This document shows, in pieces, positions 9,230 through 17,747 of a stretch of DNA of 58,334 nt. The position numbers were made by a program, and so were the translations under genes. This DNA is from an uncultured Prevotella sp. GTDB lineage: Bacteria; Bacteroidota; Bacteroidia; Bacteroidales; Bacteroidaceae. Every line of letters starts with the position of its first letter. Position 1 is the stretch's first letter. The stretch lies in NCBI GenBank assembly GCA_934204655.1, contig CAKPZJ010000015.1, positions 1 to 58,334 on the forward strand, read 5' to 3'. The notes beneath the pieces are model-generated. The model saw only the letters and a program-made list of their open reading frames with translations, did no database searches and had not been told where the DNA came from.

Positions 9230-9536
9230 ATAAATCCCATTTATTTTTATTTCCGAGGCGCCGCCTACCTTCACGGCTGTGCCCGTAAAGGTGCAAGCCG
9301 AGGGAAATACAAAATAAATCCCATTTATTTTTATTTCCGAGGTGCCGCCGGCCATCACGACAACAGCCGTAAAGGTCAAGCCGAAGACAATGCAAAGAAA
9401 AAACGGATGTTTTTTCGTCTTTGTCATTGTTGAGGCGCTGCCTGCCTTCTTGAAAGGTAGTGCAAGCCGAGGGAAATACACGATTTAGTTGATAACTAAA
9501 TCTTCAGAATCCCTTATTCTTATTTCCGAGGCACCA
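9207..9536. repeat. 84-bp direct repeat array carrying the folP promoter
   Basis: Units begin with GTGCAAGCCGAGGGAAATAC at 9207 and 9291, exactly 84 bp apart. A truncated start lies at 9375 and a diverged copy at 9459-9536. Each full unit contains AAATAAAT-CCC-ATTTATTT, an imperfect hairpin flanked by GGAAATA/TATTTCC, and a GAGGCGCCGCC-like end. In the outer copies the -7 box has decayed (CACCTTTA, TACCTTTC), so only the copy next to folP keeps a perfect promoter. Confidence 0.8.
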
Positions 9537-9711
9537 CCAGCTATCTTGAACGGTAAAAAGCATTGTCCGTAAGGGCGATGGATAACTCGCGTAAGAGCCA
9601 CGCTAACGATGTGAAAGCCCGTGTGAGCTACGCGTGCGCCCAGCCCGTCCCCCAAACTAAAGGAAATGGCGAGGGGCAATGTCCATGATAACCGCGGACA
9701 CCCCCGTGTAT

Positions 9712-10061
9712 CCAGCGCGCGCTGAAAGCGCAGCAGTTTAGAGCCTGGGGCAACGCCCCAGGTACACAATCACCGAACTATAGTCGCGCTGTAAGCGCAA
9801 AAGTAGCCGTAGGCGTTACATCAGGGAATAGTGCCAATACTACCATTATGCAAACGACTATTCCCCAGGTTACGGGCAGGTCTGCTGCGATAACGCCTAC
9901 GGCTGCTTTTATAGAAAACAGGCTGCGCCTCGGTCATCCGAGTAAGCTCGTGGCGCTCTGCTTGCACTGCTTTTGCGCCTACAGCGCGCATTGCGTGGGT
10001 GGGGGCTATACCTGGGGCGTTGCCCCAGGCTCTAAACTGCTGCGCTTGCAGCGCGCGCTGG
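9712..10061. repeat. MITE-like element, copy A
   Basis: Mirror-image ends of about 50 bp each comprise CCAGCGCGCGCTGAAAGCGC, a CAGTTTAGAG stretch, and the hairpin CCTGGGGC-AAC-GCCCCAGG (9744-9762). They face the same sequence in reverse at 10011-10061. The hairpins start 267 bp apart. The core contains TAACGCCTACGGCT, TTTATAGAAAACAGGCTGCG and CGGTCATCCGAGTAAGCTCG. No protein-coding potential is credible here. Copies B, C and D lie at 17401, 26281 and 36437. The flank 9537-9711 resembles a diverged unit of the 84-bp tandem repeats. Confidence 0.75.
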
Positions 10062-10107
10062 TTATGGGGCTATCCCTACCATAGCCGAACGAGTTGCGAT
10101 TTCCCCC

Positions 10108-10210
10108 GAGGCAGCCGTGGGGAATGAAAAGACCGATCTCCATGTTTCTAATGACGGCTCCCAGCTCGCTAATGACGGCTCCGGGAAACGCAAAGGTCGG
10201 TCTCCGCAAG
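10108..10210 (-). repeat. Interspersed 'GAGCCGTCATTAG' element, copy 2
   Basis: On the minus strand this is GACCGACCTTTGCG, GGAGCCGTCATTAGC, GGGAGCCGTCATTAGAAAC, then GATCGGTCTTTTCATTCC. The two internal GAGCCGTCATTAG motifs form a short direct repeat, and the outer arms are complementary. Between 10211 and 10413 no gene is seen. That stretch includes TCCCCCTCTTGGGGGG at about 10370-10387, a motif that also occurs near 16660 and 18430. Confidence 0.75.
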
Positions 10211-10413
10211 TTTAGAGGTGGCTTCCTCTGTTATCGGGCCTACCTCTGCCCCCGCACTTATTGCCCATCTTACCATGTTAGTGGTCGGTGGGCCTGTGGC
10301 AGCAGCAAGTTTTACCCTTTGTGGCAACTTAGGGCAGGGCCCTCGCTCGTAGGGCCGCCATTGGGAGCGTCTCCCCCTCTTGGGGGGACTAAGGGGGGCT
10401 CCTCCTCCCTCTC

Positions 10414-10665
10414 TCAGAACACCCCATTGACCAGGTTTATGGCCCTGGCTTTCTTCTCGTTGACTATCCTGGCATACGCCTGTGTCATGCGCACGTCCGT
10501 ATGGCCTAACAACTTGGACGTGGTGTACAGGTCGGCCCCTAAGGTAAGCATCATGGTGGCAAACGAGTGCCGGGCCAGGGTCAACATCGAGGCAGCGAAC
10601 AGATAAGTCCACTGCTTGGAGATGTTCAAAGCACTGAAAGAAGTCTTTCTCAGTTTCTCATCCAT
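10414..10665 (-). pseudogene. Chimeric ORF: SusC secretion leader fused to tyrosine recombinase C-terminus
   Basis: The 83-residue frame starts with 31 residues almost identical to the leader of the SusC protein at 11148 (MDEK-RKTSFSALNISKQWT...MLTLA). It then runs in frame into ARHSFATMMLTLGADLY and LLGHTDVRMTQAYARI, the final catalytic segment of a phage-type integrase: the RH of the Arg-His box, the GH histidine and the AY tyrosine. The N-terminal domain and first catalytic arginine are missing, so it cannot be an active recombinase. The junction falls exactly where the inverted repeat ends (10572-10574). It is a recombination scar or the OFF-side partner of the switch at 10572-11241. Confidence 0.8.
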
Positions 10666-10722
10666 AAACTATTATTTAAAAGGTAATAAATAAAATAACT
10701 TTCGTAACTATCCAAGTTACGT
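10572..10722 (-). repeat. Left arm of long inverted repeat (SusC leader copy)
   Basis: Its reverse complement matches 11091-11241. Over the 148-bp core (10572-10719 with 11094-11241) I count three mismatches. The repeat covers the sequence upstream of the start codon, the ATG (10665 here, 11148 in the partner), and the first 31 codons of the SusC leader. Confidence 0.9.
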
Positions 10723-10858
10723 AAGGGGGCCTTATGCGTGTGGTTACACCTTATTATATTATATAGGGGCCGATGGAGCGGTCTGGAGGCCCGTCTGCCA
10801 CCTGGTTGGTGGCTGTGCTGTGTGGGGCGTGTGTCGTGGATGGGGCCGCGATACTTAC

Positions 10859-10917
10859 GGTAACGCTGTTTTTACACTTTTTTAGAATAAAAATGGCTGG
10901 TAACGTGTTTTTTACAG
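10859..10917 (+). promoter_or_regulatory. Paired 19-bp direct repeats upstream of susC promoter (operator-like)
   Basis: GGTAACGCTGTTTTTACAC (10859-10877) and GGTAACGTGTTTTTTACAG (10899-10917) match at 15 of 19 positions and start exactly 40 bp apart, close to four helical turns. They lie 43-101 bp before the -7 box. A related string, ACGCTGTTTAGCACA, is found near 18622 upstream of the second susC. They could bind a regulator or recombinase accessory protein. Confidence 0.45.
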
Positions 10918-10940
10918 TAAAAATAACAATTTTATAAGTC

Positions 10941-10967
10941 TTTATCAAAATTTAATGGCTATATTTG
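10941..10967 (+). promoter_or_regulatory. Promoter of first susC/susD locus
   Basis: TATATTTG (10960-10967) matches the TAnnTTTG box; no clean TTTG is found 19-21 bp upstream. The context AATGGCTATATTTGTCAGCG...AAAAG is closely mirrored at 18738-18765 before the second susC. The expected leader is about 170 nt long and contains the right inverted-repeat arm. Confidence 0.55.
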
Positions 10968-11090
10968 TCAGCGAAAAGGGTGGCGTGTGGCCCCGAACGT
11001 CTCCTTGCTAAACTTAAAATACATGATAAGCGTATGAAAGACAACAACAAAACATCACCAAGTGGCTTCCGACCCTATGGGGTGCCTGCC

Positions 11091-11241
11091 ACATAACTTG
11101 GATAGTTACGAAAGTTATTTTATTTATTACCTTTTAAATAATAGTTTATGGATGAGAAACAGAGAAAGACTTCTTTCAGTGCTTTGAACATCTCCAAGCA
11201 GTGGACCTATCTGTTCGCTGCGTCGATGTTGACCCTGGCCC
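11091..11241 (+). repeat. Right arm of long inverted repeat (start of susC)
   Basis: This partner of 10572-10722 includes about 55 bp of 5' untranslated sequence and the first 31 codons of the susC gene at 11148. Confidence 0.9.
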
Positions 11242-14200
11242 CGCTGAGCGCGACGGCCGGCGAAAGCAACAATCTGAACGGAAGCAAGGCCCTTGCTGTA
11301 CAGCAGGACAAGAAGACAGTCAGTGGTACCGTAGTGGACACCAACGGTGAGCCCGTCATCGGTGCGACCATCAAGGAGGTAGGCACGCAGAACGCCACCA
11401 TCACCGATGTAAACGGAGCCTTCAAGCTGAGCGTCAAGCCGGGTGCCCGCCTGAGCGTGAGCAGCCTGGGGTTCAAGGAGGAGGTAGTGGCCGCCAGCGG
11501 TTCGAGCATCGCCGTGACGCTGCACGATGACGCCGCCGACCTGGAGCAGGTGGTGGTAGTGGGTTACGGTACCGCCAAGCGTAAGGACGTGTCTGGTGCC
11601 ATCACCAGCGTGAAGTTCGACGACGGCAAGATTACCAACCTGCCTAACCCTAACGCCCTGACAGCCCTGTCGAGCCAGGTTGCCGGTCTGCACTACAACC
11701 CTACGAATAGTGCCAGCGGCGATAACTCGGGTACGATGACCCTGCGTGGTAAGAACGTTATCCCTATTAACCCCACGGCTGCTAAACAGGCTAACAACGC
11801 CCCTCTGCTCATCGTGGACGGCGTTATCTCTTACGGTGGTATCAGCGAGATCAACACCAATGATATCGCTACCATCGACGTGCTCAAGGATGCCTCTGCT
11901 GCCGCTATCTACGGTTCGCGTGCCGCCAACGGTGTAATCATCATCACCACCAAGCGTGGTGAGAGTGCCAAGCCCACGGTACGGTTCAATACCTCGTGGA
12001 GTTTCTCTGACTGGAGCCGCAAGCCCAAGTTTGTAGACAATGACGAGCGTTTCTTCATGAACCGTTTCTATGCTAAGCAGGCAGTCGGCGACAGCCGCTT
12101 CCCCGCCGATGCAGAGTGGTCATGGGACTATTTTACACAGCATAAGTCAGACTTCTTCGTAACCACTACCGAGGAGCAGGCCTACGATGCAGGTCAGCGT
12201 ATCAACTGGCTCGACGAAGTTACCCGTACGGGTGTAGGCCAGCAGTACGACGTGAGCGTAGCCGGTGGCTCCAAGAATGTGAAGTACTACCTCTCCGGTG
12301 ACTATAGCCGCCGCCAGGGTGTACAGAAGGGTGACGACTACGAGAAGTATAATATTATGTCTAAGATAGACGTTACCGTTACCGACTGGTTGAAGGTGGG
12401 CTTGAAGGCCAACTACCTCGGCTGGCGTCAGTGGGGCGTAACCGCTACACTGGGTAACGCTGAGTGGTACTCTCCCTATTCGTTCATGACCGTGCCATTG
12501 CAGTACGACAGAAACGGCAATGTTATTGAGAGCTCGCGCAAGTATGCATCTTGGTACAACTCTCACCCCGATGGCAATACACTGAGCCCTCTGTGGGGTA
12601 GTGGTGTGAACAGCGGTGTGGCCGACTCGTACCTCTATGGTGTTAACGACAAGAACGGAAACAATGTCAACGGTGTGCTGACTGCACAGGTAGACTTCCC
12701 CTTCCTCAAGGGCCTTTCTTATCGCTTCACCTTGAACGCACAGCGTAACTCAAGCTATCAGGACACCTTTAACCGTCCTGAAATGTGGGTTGATACACGT
12801 AACACCGGTCAGATGGATGACCCCACCCAGTTTAACAACAAGGTAGAGGGTGTCTCTGTGTCATCCGTTTCTTCTTACTGGAACGCTGATAATATCCTTA
12901 CCTATGGTACCGATATTGACAAGCACCACGTAGATGGTATGGTGGGTTACACCCGTGAGTCGTACGACAACAACTACCGCTGGTTCAGCTTCAAGGACTT
13001 CACCGGTTCTACCGGTCTGGGTTACTACGGTGCCGAGACGGCTAATACTAAGGACGTTAAGCGTCAGCGTACCCGTACTCAGGCTGTGGCTTACCTGGCC
13101 CGTGTTAACTACAACTTCGACAGCAAGTACTATTTCACCTTCAACTACCGCCGTGACGGTTTCTCTGCTTTCGGCGAGAGCAACAAGTTCGGTAACTTCT
13201 ACGGTGTATCTGGTGCTTGGGTATTCAGCAAGGAGAACTTCATTAAGAACGCACTCCCCTGGCTCGACTATGGTAAGCTGCGCCTCTCTTGGGGTCAGAA
13301 CGGTAGCCGCTCGGTTAGCGCCTACGCTACTAACTCTACCATCTCTACCACCAAGACATGGCTCAACAACCAGAGCACGCTGGGCTACTTTGCCAGCACG
13401 CTGGGTAACCGCGACCTGAAGTGGGCCACCATCACCAAGTACAACCTCGGTTTGGACTTCAGCGTGCTTAACAGCCGCCTGGATGGTAGCATCGATATCT
13501 ACAGTGGCCGTACCACCGATATGTTGATGAGCCGCTCAGTACCTTATCCCTCTGGATTTACATCTGCTTATGCTAACATAGGTAAGGTGAGCAACAAGGG
13601 TATCGAGGTAACTCTGCACTCAGTTAACCTCAACGGCGACGGTAAGGACAACGTACGCTGGGAGTCTACTGTTGTGTTCGACTTGAACCGCAACAAGGTG
13701 ATGCGTCTCTATGGCAAGGGCTATGATGGCAAGGAGGCCGATGATGTGGCCAACTTCCACACCTATGGGCCTCAGTCGGCTTACGCTCTGATGGTTGGTA
13801 GCTCTATCACTGCTGCCTACGACCTCAAGAAACTTGGTATCTTCCAGAGTCAGGAAGAGATAGACAATTATACCTGGACAAATCCCGAAACAGGAGAGGT
13901 TAAAAAGATACAGCCCGATGCTAAGCCTGGTGACGTGAAGTTCGAGGACTGGAATAATGATGGTTCAATATCGGCTTCTGACCGTCACTGCATTGGTGAT
14001 ATGGATCCTCTGTTCACTCTGAACTTTGGTAACACCATCAGCTACAAGAACTTCTCTCTGTACTTCAACTTCCGTTGGATGCCGGGTAGCGATTCTCACT
14101 TCCTGGGTTACGACCCGTTTGCCTGGGGCCCCACCGGTACCAGTGGCAACCAGCTCGACCGTGTTAACCCATGGCGTGCAGACAACAAGAACAACGACTA

Positions 14201-14492
14201 TCCCCGCTGCGGATGGAGCAACAACCTCGACTACCTCTGGTGGAACAGCCGTGGTTTCCTCAAGCTCAAGGACCTCGTGTTCTCGTACAACTTTGACCGT
14301 AACCTCATCGCTCCGCTTGGTCTCACCGGCCTGCGTGCCTACGTTTCGGGTACCGACCTCTTCACCATTACCAAGTGGTCTGGTCTCGATCCTGAGTCGG
14401 GTGCTACCATCGCCGCCGGCGCTGCTTCTACCAAGTACGCCAGCAACGGTTCATACCGCACCATCAACTTCGGTCTTAACGTGACATTCTAA
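11148..14492 (+). CDS. SusC/RagA-family TonB-dependent outer-membrane receptor 1
   Basis: This 1114-residue TonB-linked transporter should import an oligosaccharide or peptide captured by the SusD lipoprotein encoded next. It has a secretion leader with an unusually long polar start (residues 1-38, ending SATAG) and a carboxypeptidase-regulatory-like domain (about 58-125; GTVVDTNGEPVIGATI). These are followed by the TonB-box-like LEQVVVVGYGT (132-142), a plug domain, and a beta-barrel ending in FGLNVTF. The first 31 codons lie in an inverted repeat whose other copy is at 10572-10719. No glycoside hydrolase or dedicated regulator accompanies the pair, so the substrate cannot be named. Confidence 0.96.
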   Translation: MDEKQRKTSFSALNISKQWTYLFAASMLTLAPLSATAGESNNLNGSKALAVQQDKKTVSGTVVDTNGEPVIGATIKEVGTQNATITDVNGAFKLSVKPGARLSVSSLGFKEEVVAASGSSIAVTLHDDAADLEQVVVVGYGTAKRKDVSGAITSVKFDDGKITNLPNPNALTALSSQVAGLHYNPTNSASGDNSGTMTLRGKNVIPINPTAAKQANNAPLLIVDGVISYGGISEINTNDIATIDVLKDASAAAIYGSRAANGVIIITTKRGESAKPTVRFNTSWSFSDWSRKPKFVDNDERFFMNRFYAKQAVGDSRFPADAEWSWDYFTQHKSDFFVTTTEEQAYDAGQRINWLDEVTRTGVGQQYDVSVAGGSKNVKYYLSGDYSRRQGVQKGDDYEKYNIMSKIDVTVTDWLKVGLKANYLGWRQWGVTATLGNAEWYSPYSFMTVPLQYDRNGNVIESSRKYASWYNSHPDGNTLSPLWGSGVNSGVADSYLYGVNDKNGNNVNGVLTAQVDFPFLKGLSYRFTLNAQRNSSYQDTFNRPEMWVDTRNTGQMDDPTQFNNKVEGVSVSSVSSYWNADNILTYGTDIDKHHVDGMVGYTRESYDNNYRWFSFKDFTGSTGLGYYGAETANTKDVKRQRTRTQAVAYLARVNYNFDSKYYFTFNYRRDGFSAFGESNKFGNFYGVSGAWVFSKENFIKNALPWLDYGKLRLSWGQNGSRSVSAYATNSTISTTKTWLNNQSTLGYFASTLGNRDLKWATITKYNLGLDFSVLNSRLDGSIDIYSGRTTDMLMSRSVPYPSGFTSAYANIGKVSNKGIEVTLHSVNLNGDGKDNVRWESTVVFDLNRNKVMRLYGKGYDGKEADDVANFHTYGPQSAYALMVGSSITAAYDLKKLGIFQSQEEIDNYTWTNPETGEVKKIQPDAKPGDVKFEDWNNDGSISASDRHCIGDMDPLFTLNFGNTISYKNFSLYFNFRWMPGSDSHFLGYDPFAWGPTGTSGNQLDRVNPWRADNKNNDYPRCGWSNNLDYLWWNSRGFLKLKDLVFSYNFDRNLIAPLGLTGLRAYVSGTDLFTITKWSGLDPESGATIAAGAASTKYASNGSYRTINFGLNVTF

Positions 14493-14514
14493 ACACATAA
14501 AAGAGACAACAACT

Positions 14515-16560
14515 ATGAAAGTAACAAAACAGATATTGGGTATCATCGCGCTTGGCGCGGTGGCCTTTACCCAGACCGCCTGTCAGAGCGACTCCGACTT
14601 CCTGAAGGAGCACTCTTATAAATTCGATGACAAAGGTCTGTTCAATACCGAGAATGAGGTGGCCATGGGCATTAACTCATGCTACCAGAAGGTCAACTAC
14701 CTGGTGCTGGGCCAGACTCACGGTTACCACTCTTACATGCTTACCGGTGTAGGTCTGGATACGTATTGTGAGAACAATAACAATGACTGCTGGTCTAACT
14801 GGAAGTTGCTCAACTCAGCCAACGGCTATAGCCGTCACTGGTTCAACGAGCTCTACTACCTGGTTAACTATGCCAATACAGCCATTGACGCCATCCAGGA
14901 GAAAAATATTAAGTATTCGACCGATACAAAGAAGAACGAGCTGTTAGGCGAGGCCCGCTTTATGCGTGGCTGGGCTTACCGTATGCTCGCCGGCATGTTC
15001 GGCAATGTGCCAATCCTTGACAAGCACACCCAGAAGATTGAGATGGGTTATCAGCCCAACACTCGCCAGGAGGTTTGGGAGTTCTGCTACGAAGACTTCA
15101 AGTTCGCAGCCGAGAATATGTCTAAGACTCAGCGTGCACAGGGATGTGTTACCCGTGCTGCCGCCGACCACATGCTGGGCGAGATATGCCTGGCCCTGGG
15201 CAAGTTTGACGAGGCTATCCAGGCCACAAGCCGTGTTATCGACGGACAGGATGGCGACTATCATCTGATGACTACCCGTTTCGGTACCGAGGCCAGCCGT
15301 ACTCACGACCGTTACGGCCACTCACTTGATGCCTCTATCGGTGGTGCTTACTGGGATCTCTTCGCTACTCCGGGCGATGGTTCCGGTAATACCAATCAGG
15401 ACTATGGTGTAACTGGTAACAAGGAGGCCCTCTGGACCAGCCAGTTCTCAGTAGGTAACTACTCTAATGGTGGTAGCGGTGATGCCTGGTGGCGTATGCG
15501 CAACAACACCATGGAGGGCGACTTTATGAGTAACAAGGTACGTAACTGCGGTACCAACCGTACCGATAATGGTGTGAAGTTCTACCTCTGGAGCGACGAC
15601 GCTATGTGCTATCCCGCAGGTGTACAGGGCGGTTCAAGCACTATCGGTGTTTCTACCTCGGCTATCGCTGCTGGCCGCTACCAGGCCAACAACACCCGCG
15701 ACTCTATCGGTGGTGGTTATGCTTATGGTCAAAACCGTAACTATCCTTGCCGTTACATCTTCGACAAGTTCGACCCCAACTATATCTGGAAGAACGCTAC
15801 CGACCCCACTCAGCCTGGCAAGTCTGACTTCCGTTGCTCTGAGACTATGATGCAGAGCGACTGGTACACACCTTCTGGCAAGAAGTGGAGTGAGTGCTAC
15901 AAGTATGCTAAGGCTCAGGAAGCTGCCCACCCCGGCAACAGCAACTATGCCATCACTGGTGGTGATACTATCGACATCTTCCCCCGTTTCTGGAAATTCT
16001 CTCAGGAGAAGCACCCCAACGGCAATGTTAAGGAGTGCGAGTACGAGCCGTACATGATACGTATTGCTGAGACCTACCTGTTGCGTGCCGAGGCTTATCT
16101 GGCCAAGGGCGAGACGCAGAAGGCTGCTGACGACATCAACGTTGTACGCCGCCGTGCTAACGCCCCTGATTGCAAGGCATCTGAGGTTGACATAGACTAC
16201 ATCCTGGACGAGCGTACACGTGAGCTCTTCGGTGAGGAGCACCGTTGTATCACGCTGAACCGCCTGTCATGCAACCCCAACTGCGGTAGCTACGTTACTT
16301 CCAAGTATCCCAAGCAGGATGCTACTACTGGTAACACGCTCTACGACCGTGTTCGCAAGTATGGTGTAAGCTGGGTTAACGCTACTGACGAGGTTAACAC
16401 AGACCGTGGCCGTGAGAAGACTACTCTCACCAAGACTGATGGTACTACGACTGTTCGCTGGATTCCTAACATCAAGCCTTACAACTACCAGCAGCCTATC
16501 CCTGACGACGTAATCAAGTCTAATAGTGGTGCTGAGTATCCACAGAACCCAGGCTATTAA
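14515..16560 (+). CDS. SusD/RagB-family outer-membrane lipoprotein 1
   Basis: This 681-residue surface lipoprotein forms the lid of the SusCD uptake complex and binds the nutrient. The lipoprotein signal ends at C23 (QTAC). A TPR-rich N-terminal region includes GEARFMRGWAYRM (about 143-155). The C-terminal ETYLLRAEAYLAKGE and RERTRELFGEEHR-type motifs are diagnostic of the SusD family. It starts 22 bp after its susC and ends before a strong terminator. At 681 residues it is longer than many SusDs, with a large glycine/asparagine-rich insertion in the middle. Confidence 0.95.
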   Translation: MKVTKQILGIIALGAVAFTQTACQSDSDFLKEHSYKFDDKGLFNTENEVAMGINSCYQKVNYLVLGQTHGYHSYMLTGVGLDTYCENNNNDCWSNWKLLNSANGYSRHWFNELYYLVNYANTAIDAIQEKNIKYSTDTKKNELLGEARFMRGWAYRMLAGMFGNVPILDKHTQKIEMGYQPNTRQEVWEFCYEDFKFAAENMSKTQRAQGCVTRAAADHMLGEICLALGKFDEAIQATSRVIDGQDGDYHLMTTRFGTEASRTHDRYGHSLDASIGGAYWDLFATPGDGSGNTNQDYGVTGNKEALWTSQFSVGNYSNGGSGDAWWRMRNNTMEGDFMSNKVRNCGTNRTDNGVKFYLWSDDAMCYPAGVQGGSSTIGVSTSAIAAGRYQANNTRDSIGGGYAYGQNRNYPCRYIFDKFDPNYIWKNATDPTQPGKSDFRCSETMMQSDWYTPSGKKWSECYKYAKAQEAAHPGNSNYAITGGDTIDIFPRFWKFSQEKHPNGNVKECEYEPYMIRIAETYLLRAEAYLAKGETQKAADDINVVRRRANAPDCKASEVDIDYILDERTRELFGEEHRCITLNRLSCNPNCGSYVTSKYPKQDATTGNTLYDRVRKYGVSWVNATDEVNTDRGREKTTLTKTDGTTTVRWIPNIKPYNYQQPIPDDVIKSNSGAEYPQNPGY

Positions 16561-16590
16561 TCTGCTTATAGCTGATTAAAGCTCTCACAT

Positions 16591-16631
16591 AAGGGGGAGC
16601 GACGAGTAACATCGTCGCTCCCCTTTTTTTT
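16591..16631 (+). terminator. Intrinsic terminator of susC/susD locus 1
   Basis: GGGGAGCGACGA (from about 16593) pairs with TCGTCGCTCCCC (16612-16623), followed by eight T residues. It is a strong rho-independent terminator 30 bp past the susD stop. Confidence 0.92.
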
Positions 16632-16794
16632 CATTGGGGAAGAGGTGGACATAGTCCCCTAAGTCCTCCCCTACGGGGGGATCATCAGCTGCTTATTTCT
16701 TGCGACCGTCAGGGGGGAATGAAAAGTAAAGAGGTAAAAAATGACAAGGTAAAAAGCGTGGGGATGGCAAGGTTCTTCGCGATAACGGGATTTA

Positions 16795-16905
16795 TCTCCA
16801 AAATCGTGGAGACCAATATTTACGATGCTGGGAGCCGTCTTTAGCTCGCTGGGAGCCATCATTAGGCGACTGAAGACCGGTCTTTCCATTTCTCGCGATG
16901 GCTCT
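16795..16905 (+). repeat. Interspersed 'GAGCCGTCATTAG' element, copy 3
   Basis: This copy reads GTGGAGACCAATATTTACG, GCTGGGAGCCGTCTTTAGC, GCTGGGAGCCATCATTAGG, then GAAGACCGGTCTTTCCATT. It is more diverged than the others. A half copy of the MITE-like element follows at 16990-17130, with its hairpin CCTGGGGCGTTGCCCCAGG at 17081-17099. Confidence 0.7.
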
Positions 16906-17249
16906 GATGTTTGGGATGTAAGCCGAGCCAATGGCGGGAATGGTTTCCGTTTATGGGATGAATGTACTGCACCTGTATCAGGTCTCCGCAGCCAGTGCCT
17001 CGGCCATCCGAGCAAGTTCATGGCGCTCGGCTTGAACTTCTTTTGCGCTTACAGCGCGACGATAGTTTGGTGGCTATGTACCTGGGGCGTTGCCCCAGGC
17101 TGTAAACTGCCGCGCTTACAGCGCGCGTTGGACACACGATATTGTCCACGCCCATCAGGCCGTTGTCCCTTGCCATCTTTGACGGCCTTGGGTGGCGTGC
17201 TTTCGGTGCGCGTAGCTCACACGAGGGGTACTTATGCAAATTGTTGAGA

Positions 17250-17353
17250 ACGTGGGAACAGACATGCTAATCGCAGCGACCGACTTTTGCGGTGCTGGGA
17301 GCCATCATTAGAAACGTGGAGGTCGGTCTTTTCATCTCGAGCGATGGTTACGG
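17250..17353 (+). repeat. Interspersed 'GAGCCGTCATTAG' element, copy 4
   Basis: This copy has GCAGCGACCGACTTTTGCGG, one GGGAGCCATCATTAG unit instead of two, then AAACGTGGAGGTCGGTCTT with a TTTCATC tail. The outer arms CGACCGAC/GTCGGTC are complementary. Confidence 0.72.
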
Positions 17354-17400
17354 TGAAAACCGAAACCTGTTTAGTCGGGGGAAGAGAGACCTCCGCAAGT

Positions 17401-17747
17401 AGCGCGCACTGAAAGTGCAGCAGTTTACAGCCTGGGGCAACGCCCCAGGTACCGTTCCCACACACGCAATGCGCGCTGTAGGCGCAAAAGAAGTGCAAAC
17501 TGAGCGCCATGAGCTTACTCGGATGGCCGAGGCGCAGCCTGTTTTCTATAAAAATAGCCGCAGGCGTTACCATAGTGGATAATGCCAATAGCCCCATTAT
17601 ACTAACAAGTATAGCCTCGTCCATGGGTAGGCTTGCTGCGGTAACGCCTACGGCTACTTTTGCGCCTATAGCGCGACAATAGCTTGAGGGTCGAGTACCT
17701 GGGGCGTTGCCCCAGGCTTTATACTGCTGCGCCTACAGCGCGTGTTG
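17401..17747. repeat. MITE-like element, copy B (core reversed)
   Basis: The hairpins at 17431-17449 and 17698-17716 are again exactly 267 bp apart. The core is in the opposite orientation to copies A and D: the CGGATGGCCGAGGCGCAGCC segment comes first and AGGCTTGCTGCGGTAACGCC later. The right end runs directly into the tandem array at 17736. Confidence 0.75.

Larger units (their letters stand above)
10572..11241. other. Predicted invertible promoter segment (SusC phase switch)
   Basis: Inverted arms of about 150 bp enclose 368 bp (10723-11090). The spacer holds a promoter (10960-10967) pointing right to susC, and a pair of 19-bp direct repeats 40 bp apart (10859 and 10899). Recombination between the arms would leave both leader sequences intact. 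It would turn the promoter towards the dead-end chimera at 10665-10414 and silence susC/susD. Phase variation of SusC/SusD loci by tyrosine recombinases is established in Bacteroides. That this segment inverts is inference; no intact recombinase gene is in the window, and RecA-dependent exchange is an alternative. Confidence 0.6.

Noticed and set aside
9143..9481. N-terminal extension of FolP
   Set aside because: The 113 extra codons translate the promoter-bearing direct repeats. FolP of normal length begins at 9142, after a consensus promoter.
10414..10665. Chimeric ORF as a functional recombinase driving the switch
   Set aside because: Only the last third of the catalytic domain is present and the first catalytic arginine and core-binding domain are missing, so it cannot act alone.
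10754..10948. 64-codon open frame in the invertible spacer
   Set aside because: It has no family similarity, overlaps the operator-like repeats, and its composition mirrors the A/T-rich promoter region.
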